From contig NZ_CP133771.1 of the NCBI RefSeq assembly GCF_031348265.1, forward strand, positions 8,308,001-8,372,000: a stretch of DNA of 64,000 nucleotides, written 5' to 3'. The stretch is from Streptomyces collinus. Its GTDB lineage: Bacteria > Actinomycetota > Actinomycetes > Streptomycetales > Streptomycetaceae. The translations under genes and the position numbers were made by a program. The notes under the pieces were generated by a model. That model made no database searches. It was given only the letters and a program-made list of their open reading frames with translations, and had not been told where the DNA came from. The stretch's first letter is position 1. Every line of letters starts with the position of its first letter. Positions 50,967 to 58,994 of this stretch are shown here, one piece after another.

Positions 50967-52310
50967 ATGAGCCGAACTCCCGTCCTGCGCGCAGCCGTCG
51001 TCGGCACCGGCCACCGGGCCCAGCTGTTCACCCGTGGCCTGGCCGAACGCCCCGGCCATGTCGTGGCCGCGCTGTGCGATCCCAGCCCCACCCGGATGGC
51101 CTTCCACAACCGGCTGCTGGCCGAGAGGGGCGCACCGGCCGCCACCGCGTGGGAGCCCGACCGGTTCACCGACCTGCTCGCCGAGGAGGGCATCGACGAG
51201 GTCGTCGTCACCACCGTCGACGCCGAGCACGACCGCTACATCGTCCCCGCGCTGAAGGCGGGCTGCCGGGTCGTCACCGAGAAGCCGATGACCGTCGACG
51301 CCGGGCGCTGCTCCCGCATCCTCGACACCGTCCGCGAGACCGGCAACTCCCTGACGGTCGCCTTCAACTACCGCTTCAACCCCGTGCATGAGAAGGTCCG
51401 CGCCCTGCTCGCCGGCGGCGCGATCGGCGAGGTGCTGTCGGTCCACTTCGAGTGGCTGCTCGACGTACGGCACGGCGCCGACTACTTCCGCCGCTGGCAC
51501 CGCGAGAAGCGGCACAGCGGCGGCCTGATGGTGCACAAGTCCTCGCACCACTTCGACCTGGTGAACTGGTGGCTCGCCGACGAGCCCCGGGAGGCCTTCG
51601 GCTACGGGCGGCTCGGCTTCTACGGCCGCGAGGCGGGGGAGCGGCACGGACTGCGCCGGGACTACGACCGCGCCCACGGCGCCGAGCCGGCCGCCGACGA
51701 CCCCTTCGCCCTGGACCTCGCCGCCGACGCCACCCTGCGCGCCCTCTATCTGGACGCCGAACGCGACGACGGCTATCTGCGCGACCGCAACGTCTTCGAC
51801 GGGCCGGTGACCATCGAGGACGACATGTCCGTCCTGGTGCGCTACGCGCGCGGCGCGACGATGACGTACCACCTGACCGCCTACTCCCCCTGGGAGGGCT
51901 ACCGGGTGATGTTCAACGGCAGCGCGGGCCGGCTGGAGCTGGAGGTGGAGGTGGAGGAGAGCCCCTGGCAGCCGCCGTTGAGCCGGATCACCTCGGCGGT
52001 GGGCGCGGTGCACGGCGACACGGCGGCCGAGCACGCGGGCGGCGCCCGTCTCACCCTGCGCCCGCTGTGGCAGCCCCCCGAGGACGTGCCGCTCGCGGTC
52101 GCCCACGAGGCTCACGGCGGCGGTGATCCACGCATGCTCGACGCGCTCTTCGGACCCGTCGGCCCCGCTGCCCCGGCGGACACCGGTGCCGCGGCCCATC
52201 CCACGGCGACCGAACGCGACGGGGCGCTCGCCCTCGCGGTGGGACTCGCGGCGAACCGGAGCTTCGAGACGGGACGGCCGGTGCGCACCGACGAGCTGAT
52301 CGCGGGCTGA
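50967..52310 (+). CDS. Gfo/Idh/MocA family oxidoreductase
   Basis: 447 residues. Rossmann motif AAVVGTGHRAQLF near residue 8, catalytic KP segment VVTEKPMTVDAG, and the second domain with FEWLLDVRHGADYFRRWHRE and GGLMVHKSSHHFDLVNWWL, including histidines typical of the family. Longer than usual (~350). Likely acts on a sugar or inositol. An unlinked paralogue of the oxidoreductase at 39766. Confidence 0.9.
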   Translation: MSRTPVLRAAVVGTGHRAQLFTRGLAERPGHVVAALCDPSPTRMAFHNRLLAERGAPAATAWEPDRFTDLLAEEGIDEVVVTTVDAEHDRYIVPALKAGCRVVTEKPMTVDAGRCSRILDTVRETGNSLTVAFNYRFNPVHEKVRALLAGGAIGEVLSVHFEWLLDVRHGADYFRRWHREKRHSGGLMVHKSSHHFDLVNWWLADEPREAFGYGRLGFYGREAGERHGLRRDYDRAHGAEPAADDPFALDLAADATLRALYLDAERDDGYLRDRNVFDGPVTIEDDMSVLVRYARGATMTYHLTAYSPWEGYRVMFNGSAGRLELEVEVEESPWQPPLSRITSAVGAVHGDTAAEHAGGARLTLRPLWQPPEDVPLAVAHEAHGGGDPRMLDALFGPVGPAAPADTGAAAHPTATERDGALALAVGLAANRSFETGRPVRTDELIAG

Positions 52311-52317
52311 GGGCGCG

Positions 52318-52728
52318 TCAGCTCCAGGCCCGGTACGGCTCGTCCAGGAGCTGGAAGACCGGCTCGCCCCGTACCGGGTCCTTGGCCGTGGACAGCCGCA
52401 CCCGGTCCCCGCTGTGGATGCCGATCGGCGGGCCCATCACCCGGCCGCGCACCACGAACCCCTCGGACATCTCTATCTGCGACACGTTGCGCGCCGCGGG
52501 GGTGTTGCGGTGCACCACCGTGGAGTGGCGGACGGTGCCCGTGCCCTCGGCGCGCTCCGTGCGCAGGTCGCTGCCCCGGCAGACCGGACACAGCAGCCGG
52601 TGGTACATGGCGGTGCCGCACCAGGTGCAGCGCTGGAAGAGGATGGCCTCTTGGTTACGGCCCCTCGGGTCGAGCAGACCCGTCGCGGAGCCGGCTGCCT
52701 GCTGAGCGACGCTTCCTGAGTGGTACAC
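52318..52728 (-). CDS. Zn-ribbon OB-fold (DUF35-type) protein
   Basis: 136 residues. A zinc ribbon with CTWC and CPVC (CxxC-x10-CxxC) is followed by an OB fold (GTVRHSTVVHRN, GPPIGIHSGDRVRL). DUF35 proteins act as acyl-CoA-binding partners of thiolase-like enzymes, usually encoded next door; none is present here. The GTG at 52728 is chosen because AGGGAG lies 9 bases upstream; a TTG at 52737 would be too close to it. A perfect 15-bp palindrome at 52828 lies upstream and matches the site at the nearby TetR gene. Confidence 0.82.
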   Translation of the reverse strand: MYHSGSVAQQAAGSATGLLDPRGRNQEAILFQRCTWCGTAMYHRLLCPVCRGSDLRTERAEGTGTVRHSTVVHRNTPAARNVSQIEMSEGFVVRGRVMGPPIGIHSGDRVRLSTAKDPVRGEPVFQLLDEPYRAWS

Positions 52729-52827
52729 GCTGGTCAACTCCCTGCACTCGGCCGGAATCCGCGCACGCGATCACCCGCGCACACGTGTGCGCGGTTCGCC
52801 GTGCCACCGTGCACGCAGCACAGAGTA

Positions 52828-52842
52828 TGGCACTCAGTGCCA
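52828..52842. promoter_or_regulatory. Operator palindrome upstream of the DUF35 gene
   Basis: TGGCACTCAGTGCCA is a perfect 15-bp palindrome. A partial copy (GGCACTCCGTACC) lies at 52851-52863. The same core occurs at 53626, just upstream of the TetR gene, so both genes are probably controlled by that regulator. Confidence 0.75.
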
Positions 52843-52879
52843 CTCGTAAAGGCACTCCGTACCCTCAATGTGAAGGAGG

Positions 52880-53590
52880 TCAGCCCCGCCCCAGCGTCGC
52901 CTCGATCTCCTGCACCACCCGCCACAGCGGCGCCCCGCGCCGCGCCACGACGACCACCACGTCCTCCGGCTGCTCCGCCACCGGCGGCACCGGCACGGCC
53001 CCGAACACCGACTGCACGTAATCCAGCGCGTGGTCGACCGCGGAGCTCGCCTCGCCCCGCCCGTCCGAACGCAGCCAGGACCGCAGCGCGTTGTTGTGCG
53101 CCGCCACCACCGCCGCCGCGATCACGTCGGCCTGCAGGGTGCCCTCCCGGCGGGCGGCGAAGCGCCGGCGCAGGTACTCGGCGAGGGCCCGCTCGTAGCG
53201 CCACACCACGGACAGTTCATAGGCGCGCAGCCCCGGCACCTGCCTGGTGAGACGGTAGCGCTGCACCGAGAACGTCGGGTTCTCGGCGTACATGCGCAGT
53301 ACCAGCCGCGCCGCGTCGCAGACCCGCCCCACGGGTTCGTCGTCGTCGGAGCCGCCCGCCAGGAAGGCCGTCATGTCGGCCAGGCACCGCTCGTGGTCCG
53401 GGAAGACCACGTCCTCCTTGGAAGGGAAGTACCGGAAGAACGAGCGCCGCCCGACACCGGCGAGCGCCACGATGTCGTCGACGGTGGTCTGCTCGTACCC
53501 CCGCTCCAGGAACAGCCGGAAGGCCGCCCCAACCAGGGCGTCCCGCATGGGCGGCTTTCCGGCACCGGTCTCGTCCTTCTCGGAGCTCAT
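52880..53590 (-). CDS. TetR family transcriptional regulator
   Basis: 236 residues. HTH at ~15-62 (MRDALVGAAFRLFLERGYEQ, TVDDIVALAGVGRRSFFRYF). The C-terminal domain has YRLTRQVPGLRAYELSVVWR and AAVVAAHNNALRSWLR, as in the AcrR-type regulators of fatty-acid or mycofactocin-like genes. The ATG at 53590 has no clear ribosome site. GCACTCAGTGC palindromes lie both before this gene and before the DUF35 gene, so it probably represses both. Confidence 0.9.
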   Translation of the reverse strand: MSSEKDETGAGKPPMRDALVGAAFRLFLERGYEQTTVDDIVALAGVGRRSFFRYFPSKEDVVFPDHERCLADMTAFLAGGSDDDEPVGRVCDAARLVLRMYAENPTFSVQRYRLTRQVPGLRAYELSVVWRYERALAEYLRRRFAARREGTLQADVIAAAVVAAHNNALRSWLRSDGRGEASSAVDHALDYVQSVFGAVPVPPVAEQPEDVVVVVARRGAPLWRVVQEIEATLGRG

Positions 53591-53623
53591 GGGCGCGAAC
53601 GTAGCACCCCGGAAGATCAGGTG

Positions 53624-53660
53624 TGGCACTCAGTGCACGCGGTGGGAGGTACTGAGTGCC
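53624..53660. promoter_or_regulatory. Operator pair upstream of the TetR gene
   Basis: GCACTCAGTGC (53626-53636) is a perfect palindrome and GGTACTGAGTGCC (53648-53660) a near-perfect one. Both share the core found at 52828. Likely autoregulatory sites. Confidence 0.75.
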
Positions 53661-53770
53661 CCGCCGGCCGGGCCCGGCCGGTCGCTGAACCCCGGACGCG
53701 CAGGCCGCGTATCTAGCGGCAGGACGATCCTCGAAGACGGGCGCCCCCGGCCCGGACGAAGGAGTACAGC

Positions 53771-54484
53771 GTGTCGACACCGTCCGAGCCCCGGCCGCAG
53801 CACGACGGCCCGGCCCTCGAACCCATCCGCGTCCTGCGGCCCCGCCGCACCGACGCCCTCGCGGAGCTGATGCGGGAGTTCCAGCAGGACGCCGGCCGGG
53901 AGCCCGCCGGCCGCGAGCCCGCCGGCTACGAGTCCGTCCCGCTGCCGGGGAAACCGCCGGCCGGCTCCGAGGCCCTGACGCAGGAACTCCCGCCCGTCGC
54001 CCGCGAGAGCCGCCGGCGCGCCGACGCCGCGCCCCCGGGAGCCGGGCTGCGGCGCGCCGCCGTCGCGGTGGCCGTCCTCGCGGCGGCCGTGATCGGCTTC
54101 GGCGGCGCGCTCCTGCTCCGCGGTGAGCACCCGGACGACACCGCCGCTCCCGCCCCCGGCCCGCCCCGGTCCGCCGCCTCCACCCCCGACCCCGCACCCG
54201 CCGTGCCCACCCCGCCGGCCACGGCACCCGTGGAGGACCCGGACGGTGCCGGCACGCTGCGCGAGGGAGCCACCGGCCCCGAGGTGACCGACCTCCAGCA
54301 ACGCCTCCTGCGCATCCCGGACGTCTACCGGGACGGCTCCACCAGTGGCCGCTACGACCCCACCCTCACCGCGGCGGTCGCCCGCTTCCAGCTCTGGTAC
54401 GGCATCCGCGGCGACGAGACCGGCGTGTACGGCAACGACACCCGCGCCGCACTGGAGTCCCGCACACCGGCGGGGGCGAGCTGA
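53771..54484 (+). CDS. Membrane protein with extracellular peptidoglycan-binding domain
   Basis: 237 residues, GTG start. The cytoplasmic ~90 residues contain a short Glu/Pro/Ala-Gly repeat (AGREPAGREPAGYE). One membrane segment follows (RRAAVAVAVLAAAVIGFGGALLL), then a Pro/Ala/Ser linker and a PG_binding_1 domain (LREGATGPEVTDLQQRLLRI, YDPTLTAAVARFQLWYGI). Probably anchors to or senses peptidoglycan. The cytoplasmic partner, if any, is unknown. Confidence 0.85.
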   Translation: MSTPSEPRPQHDGPALEPIRVLRPRRTDALAELMREFQQDAGREPAGREPAGYESVPLPGKPPAGSEALTQELPPVARESRRRADAAPPGAGLRRAAVAVAVLAAAVIGFGGALLLRGEHPDDTAAPAPGPPRSAASTPDPAPAVPTPPATAPVEDPDGAGTLREGATGPEVTDLQQRLLRIPDVYRDGSTSGRYDPTLTAAVARFQLWYGIRGDETGVYGNDTRAALESRTPAGAS

Positions 54485-54493
54485 TGTGTGACC

Positions 54494-54982
54494 ATGGCCG
54501 GCATGGACGAGTTCGTCGACCGGCTGAACCCCGAGATGTACGTGGTCACCGCCGCCGCGGGCGGTGAACGGGCGGGATGCCTGGTCGGGTTCGCCTCGCA
54601 GTGCTCGCTGCGGCCGGTGCGGTTCGTGGTGTGGCTGTCCGAGCTCAACCACACCTTCCGGGTGGCCCGGAACGCGGACCTCCTCGCCGTGCACCTGCTC
54701 GGCCGCGAACAGTACGGCCTCGCCGAGCTGTTCGGCGGGCACAGCGGTGACCGGACGGACAAGTTCCAGGACGTCCGGCTGCGGGAGGCCTACGGCGGCG
54801 CCCTCGTCCTGGAGGACGCGCCCGCCTGGTTCGTCGGCCGGATCCTGACCCGTGTGGGCGGCGGCGACCACATCGGCTTCGTCCTCGACCCGGTCGAATG
54901 GGGCGGACACGAGGCGCACGACGGCCCGTTGCTGCGGCTTTCCGACGCCGTCACCATCGACCCGGGCCACCCGGTCGACTGA
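54494..54982 (+). CDS. Flavin reductase family protein
   Basis: 162 residues. Split-barrel fold with MYVVTAAAGGERAGCLVGFASQ at the N-terminus and FRVARNADLLAVHLLGREQY, as in FMN-binding flavin reductase-like proteins. Reduces flavin for a partner monooxygenase or is itself an FMN reductase. The GTG at 54488 and the ATGs at 54494 and 54503 are all possible starts. Only ~9 bp follow the upstream gene, so the two probably form an operon. Confidence 0.85.
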   Translation: MAGMDEFVDRLNPEMYVVTAAAGGERAGCLVGFASQCSLRPVRFVVWLSELNHTFRVARNADLLAVHLLGREQYGLAELFGGHSGDRTDKFQDVRLREAYGGALVLEDAPAWFVGRILTRVGGGDHIGFVLDPVEWGGHEAHDGPLLRLSDAVTIDPGHPVD

Positions 54983-55113
54983 CGTCGCTCCCCTCTTATC
55001 GAACGCCGGGCAAGGGCTGGGGAAAGCGGGGCGACGGCGGGGCCACCCGGCGTCATCCTGGGCCGGGGCGACGCACGAGGCGCCCGAACCACCGCGAACC
55101 GAAGGCCACGCCC

Positions 55114-55215
55114 ATGAACGGCTCCCGCATCCCCGGCCTGGTGCTGCCCACCCTGTTCCTGCTGGCCCTGCTCGTGGGCCTGTGGTGGTACTGGCGTCAC
55201 CGCGGCGACTCGTGA
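55114..55215 (+). CDS. 33-residue single-pass membrane peptide
   Basis: MNGSRIPGLVLPTLFLLALL begins the product; the hydrophobic stretch (LVLPTLFLLALLVGLWWYW) is followed by RHRGDS. GAAGG lies 8 bases before the ATG. It fits a small inner-membrane peptide with a cytosolic C-terminus, and has strong codon bias. Such proteins are often missed. Function unknown. Confidence 0.55.
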   Translation: MNGSRIPGLVLPTLFLLALLVGLWWYWRHRGDS

Positions 55216-55227
55216 GGTGCGGTGACC

Positions 55228-57624
55228 CTACCCGTCCTGACTCCCGGGAACCCGGACGTCCACCACGCACACGTCGTCCCGCCGCTCGTCCGGCAGCATC
55301 CGCGCCAGCAACGGCCCCAGCGACGCGGGCCCGTCACCATGCGGAGCCGCCACCGCCTCGGCGAGCTGCTCCAGACCCCGGTCGATGCTGTCCGGGGGGT
55401 GCTCCACCAGACCGTCGGTGTACAGGATGAGCCGGTCGCCCGGGTCGAGACGGCACTCCGCCTCCTGGTAGACCGGCGTGGCGGTCGCCCCGAGCAGCAT
55501 GCCGCGTGGCCTGCGCAGGTACCGCGCCTCGCCGTCCCGCAGCAGCAGTGGCGGAGGATGCCCCGCCTGGGCCCAGACCAGGCGCCGGCGGCGCGGCTCA
55601 TAGCGGGCCAGCACCATCGTGGCGGTCGCGTGGGAGTCGCGGGAGTGCAGCAGCAGGGTGTTCAGCCGGGCGAGCGCGCCGGTCAGCGACGAGCCCGTGA
55701 TGACCATGCCCTTCGCGGTGAACCGGAGCTGGGCCATCGTGGCCACGGCGTCGACGCCGTGCCCGGCGACATCGCCGACCACCAGCAGCGCGTCCCCGTC
55801 GGGCAGTTCGATGGCACTGAACCAGTCACCGCCGACGTGCACACCCGACTGGGCCGGAAGGTAGGCGACCTCGATGCGCAGCCCGGCCAGGTGCACGGGC
55901 CGGTTGGACATCGGCAGCAGCGCGTGCTGGAGCCGGGAGGCCAGATTCCGCTCGGCCTGGATGACGTCGTGCTGGGTCAGGATCGCCCGCTCGCTCTCGA
56001 CCAGGGCCAGCTCCGCCCGCCGCCGGGCCGTCATGTCCTGCACGAAGCCGTGCACCTCGACGGGCGTTCCGTGCCGGTCGGCCACCGCCTCGGCCACCAG
56101 CCGCAGATGCCGGATGCCGCCGCTCGTCCGGATCCGGAACGGTACGTCGAACGGCCGCCCGCCGTGGACGAGTTCACCGATGGCACGCGTCAGCGCGGGC
56201 GTGTCCTCGGGCAGCGCGAGCTCCGGCACCTCGGGCAGGCGCACCGGGCCGTGCGCCGGGTCCCGGCCGACGAGGGAGAACACCTGGGTCGACCAGGAGG
56301 CCTCCTGGGTGGCCAGGTTCCAGTTCGCCCAGCCGAGATTGCCCAGCCGCTGAAGGTCCGCCAGCCGCTGCTCCTGGCGGTCGGAGGAGCCGTGCCTGAT
56401 CCAGGAGACGACGAGGGCGTCGCCCAGCGGGGCCACCCGCGCCGTGTACACGGACAGTTCGGCGACGCCCGCCACGACCCCCTCGTGCGCGAACGGCTCG
56501 CCCTCGTAGGCCTTCCCGGTGGCCAGCACCTGCAGACAGCCCTGCCACAGCGGCTCGGCCGCCAGGGCCGGCCGCAGTTCCAGCAGCCGCCGCCCGGCCG
56601 GTTCCTCACCGGTCCTGCCCAGCAGATCACCCACCTGCGCGGTCGCGGCCTCCACCCGGAAGTCCTCGGTCTCGCCCGTCGCGGCCCGCAGCGGCGTGAG
56701 CAGCATCGCCGCGACCGGCAGCGCCTCGAACAGCGCCTGCACCGCGTCCGTGGCGGCGTCGGCGTCGCGCTCGGGCGGGGTGTCGAAGGCGCGCAGCCGG
56801 CCGGCGCACAGCCTGGTGACGCCCCGCAGGTGGGCGCGGTCGCGCGAGGTGAACACCCCCGGCCGGCCGCGCAGCACGCCGATGCAGACCTCGGCCGGGC
56901 CCGCGGCGGCCACGGGCAGCCAGGCCCGCGAGCGCCACCGGTCGGGAGGGTCGCCGATGAGCAGGTACTGCCGCTCGTCCGCGGCGAAGTCCTCCAGCCA
57001 GCGCGGCTCACCCGCCCGCAGTGCGTCCAACGCCGCCATGCCGCTCAGCGGCGGCACCTGGCACCACTGGGCGGCCAGCCGGTCGTCGATGCCGGCGTGC
57101 CCGACCAGGCCGAGCCCGCCGTCGGGCCTGCGTGCGTAGATCAGGACCGCGTCGGCTCCCATGTCGGGGCCGAGATGCTCCAGGAGACACCGGGCGAGGT
57201 CGTGCGGTGTCATCACCCGAACGAGCACCTGGCCGAGTCGGGCGAGGGCGGCGTTGACGTCGTCCGGCGCGTCCGACTGCTCCAGGGCCGCTGCCCCGGA
57301 GTCGTGTGCCTCGACGCCGGGGGACTCGCTCGCCCTGCCCGGGGCGGGCGGGGCGGGCACGAGGGTGCCCAGGGTGATCCAGCACTCCTCCAGCAGGGTG
57401 TGACGGGCGGCCTTGGCCCGCTGGAGCAGCAGTTCGCCCGCGGCGTCCGCGGGGCAACCGGTCAGTGCCATGACCGCGCCCTTGGCCCGTTCCACGACAG
57501 CAGCCGTGGCCGCCTGGTCGCGCAGCCGGTCCAGCTCGGCGCGCTGCCGGGCGACGATCTTGGCCAGTTCGACCAGGTCCGGTGCGGCACCGGACTGCGC
57601 CGGCGTCACGGGCTCGCTCGTCAC
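55228..57624 (-). CDS. ANTAR - GAF - PAS - PP2C (SpoIIE) phosphatase
   Basis: 798 residues, GTG start without a clear ribosome site. N-terminal ANTAR RNA-binding domain (~30-88; VVERAKGAVMALTGCPADAA, LLLQRAKAARHTLLE). GAF domain at ~125-270 (LARCLLEHLGPDMGADAVLI). Two PAS units follow at ~285-560 (WANWNLATQEASWSTQVFSL). The PP2C phosphatase is at ~585-795 (GGDWFSAIELPDGDALLVVG, GDVAGHG, YTDGLVEHP). It combines an antitermination output with a phosphatase output on one sensor chain. Likely acts on an anti-anti-sigma factor. No obvious partner nearby. Confidence 0.9.
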   Translation of the reverse strand: MTSEPVTPAQSGAAPDLVELAKIVARQRAELDRLRDQAATAAVVERAKGAVMALTGCPADAAGELLLQRAKAARHTLLEECWITLGTLVPAPPAPGRASESPGVEAHDSGAAALEQSDAPDDVNAALARLGQVLVRVMTPHDLARCLLEHLGPDMGADAVLIYARRPDGGLGLVGHAGIDDRLAAQWCQVPPLSGMAALDALRAGEPRWLEDFAADERQYLLIGDPPDRWRSRAWLPVAAAGPAEVCIGVLRGRPGVFTSRDRAHLRGVTRLCAGRLRAFDTPPERDADAATDAVQALFEALPVAAMLLTPLRAATGETEDFRVEAATAQVGDLLGRTGEEPAGRRLLELRPALAAEPLWQGCLQVLATGKAYEGEPFAHEGVVAGVAELSVYTARVAPLGDALVVSWIRHGSSDRQEQRLADLQRLGNLGWANWNLATQEASWSTQVFSLVGRDPAHGPVRLPEVPELALPEDTPALTRAIGELVHGGRPFDVPFRIRTSGGIRHLRLVAEAVADRHGTPVEVHGFVQDMTARRRAELALVESERAILTQHDVIQAERNLASRLQHALLPMSNRPVHLAGLRIEVAYLPAQSGVHVGGDWFSAIELPDGDALLVVGDVAGHGVDAVATMAQLRFTAKGMVITGSSLTGALARLNTLLLHSRDSHATATMVLARYEPRRRRLVWAQAGHPPPLLLRDGEARYLRRPRGMLLGATATPVYQEAECRLDPGDRLILYTDGLVEHPPDSIDRGLEQLAEAVAAPHGDGPASLGPLLARMLPDERRDDVCVVDVRVPGSQDG

Positions 57625-57731
57625 GCGTTGAGCATGGCACACCCGGCCCGATTCGAAGACCGGCTCGTACGCACGGACTGCTCGCCCGGCCCTGGCGCTC
57701 CATCCATCACGTGGGCCTCGCCGGTCAGCGG

Positions 57732-58298
57732 TCAGCGGCCGTCGCGCGGATAGAGCCACAACCGCAGGAGCCGGCTCAGCCGCGGCATCACCAGATACGT
57801 CAGCACGGGCAGCAGGACCAGCGGGAAGACGGCCGCCCGCAGCGGCAGTGGCCAGCCGGCGGTGTGGGGTGTCACCAGCCACTGGACGAGCAGGGTGAAG
57901 GGGTAGGCGCCGAGGAAGGTCGTGAAGACCATCTTCCACCGGGGCGGGGCCTGCACCGTGGTGCCCGGGAGGCTGAACCAGGTCTCCATCCCGGTCGTCG
58001 ACTGGCGCTCGCTGCTGACCTCGGTGGCGATGTCCTCGATCCGCCGGTGCCAGTGCGCGCGCTCCTCGGACTCCAGCCAGGCGGCGAGCCGGTGCTGATC
58101 GGACCAGCGCAGTACCGCGTGGTAGCGGTGGCCGTCCTCGGGCGTCAGCCAGGAGACGCCCTCGTTGCCGGGGAACTGTCTGGCGCAGCGGGTGATGCCG
58201 TGCGTCCACTCCTCGAACCGCTGCTCCCGGCCGGGGCGCACCTGCCAGGTCAGGACCGTGGTCACCGGCTCGCCGCGCCGGGCTGTGGTGGTGCTCAT
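57732..58298 (-). CDS. ABM-domain protein with C-terminal membrane segments
   Basis: 188 residues. An antibiotic biosynthesis monooxygenase-like ferredoxin fold (VTTVLTWQVRPGREQRFEEW, FPGNEGVSWLTPEDGHRYHA) is followed by two membrane helices (MVFTTFLGAYPFTLLVQWLV, LRAAVFPLVLLPVLTYLVM). Membrane-bound members of this group are common in actinobacteria and of unknown substrate. It ends 107 bp before the phosphatase on the same strand. Confidence 0.85.
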   Translation of the reverse strand: MSTTTARRGEPVTTVLTWQVRPGREQRFEEWTHGITRCARQFPGNEGVSWLTPEDGHRYHAVLRWSDQHRLAAWLESEERAHWHRRIEDIATEVSSERQSTTGMETWFSLPGTTVQAPPRWKMVFTTFLGAYPFTLLVQWLVTPHTAGWPLPLRAAVFPLVLLPVLTYLVMPRLSRLLRLWLYPRDGR

Positions 58299-58341
58299 TC
58301 ACCCACGGGTGCCACGCCCGGCGCCGGTCATGCCCGGCGGC

Positions 58342-58716
58342 TCACTGCTGGCGGTTCGCCTCCACCAGGGCCTGGGTCACCGCCCGGACGCTGCGCGCGA
58401 TGTGCTGGAGCTGCATGACCTCGGCCGCGTACAGCTTGATCGTGTGCTCGATGACCCCCTCGTGCAGGCCGAGTCCGGGAAGGTCGGCGCGGGCGGTCTG
58501 CAGCGCGGTGCGGGCGACCCGGATCTCGTTCTGGACCTGGATCTGGGCGTGCCGGGCCAGGAGGACGGGGTGGCGGATGAACACGGGGTATCCGGCGTAG
58601 CGCGTGGGCACCAGCTCGCGCAGCCACTTGGCCGCCGAACGCTCCCAGTCGTAGCTCCCGGGGGTCTTGACCTGGCAGGGCCAGTCCGGGCTGATGCGCG
58701 TGGTGGTCAGGTGCAT
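58342..58716 (-). CDS. Conserved hypothetical protein (124 aa)
   Basis: Largely helical (HAQIQVQNEIRVARTALQTA, HEGVIEHTIKLYAAEVMQLQ). No membrane segment or catalytic motif. The ATG at 58716 gives better spacing to GGAAG than the in-frame ATG at 58722. It lies 43 bp upstream of the ABM-membrane gene and may share its transcript. A probable promoter lies ~170 bp upstream. Not recognised beyond being a common streptomycete hypothetical. Confidence 0.65.
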   Translation of the reverse strand: MHLTTTRISPDWPCQVKTPGSYDWERSAAKWLRELVPTRYAGYPVFIRHPVLLARHAQIQVQNEIRVARTALQTARADLPGLGLHEGVIEHTIKLYAAEVMQLQHIARSVRAVTQALVEANRQQ

Positions 58717-58885
58717 GATCATCGCTTCCGGGTGTGCGGCGTCGTGAGGGTGGACGACGGGTCGGGGCGGCCCCGGCCTAGGGGATGGCCGGGGCCGCCA
58801 CGAACACCCGGGACGCCGGAGTGGGTAGGACCCGGCTCCACGGGTGCGGAACGGATCCGGAACTGCCGGGTCGCGATCCGTGAGC

Positions 58886-58914
58886 AGTATTTATATATGC
58901 CATCCGGTTTGCAA
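58886..58914 (-). promoter_or_regulatory. Probable vegetative promoter in an AT-rich island
   Basis: On the minus strand TTGCAA (-35) and AATACT (-10) are 17 bp apart, close to the HrdB consensus, within the AT-richest stretch of the area (TTTATATATG). Transcription would start ~160 bp before the gene at 58716. Next to it, CATGAAAACATTCATG (58919-58934) is a perfect 16-bp inverted repeat with 6-bp arms and may be an operator. The remainder of the 58717-58994 gap shows no gene. Confidence 0.55.
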
Positions 58915-58994
58915 GGAGCATGAAAACATTCATGCGCGCTTTGTTGTGGATGGTCCCCATGTGTGGACCGCCGACGGGGTCCGCCGCCCGTCGC

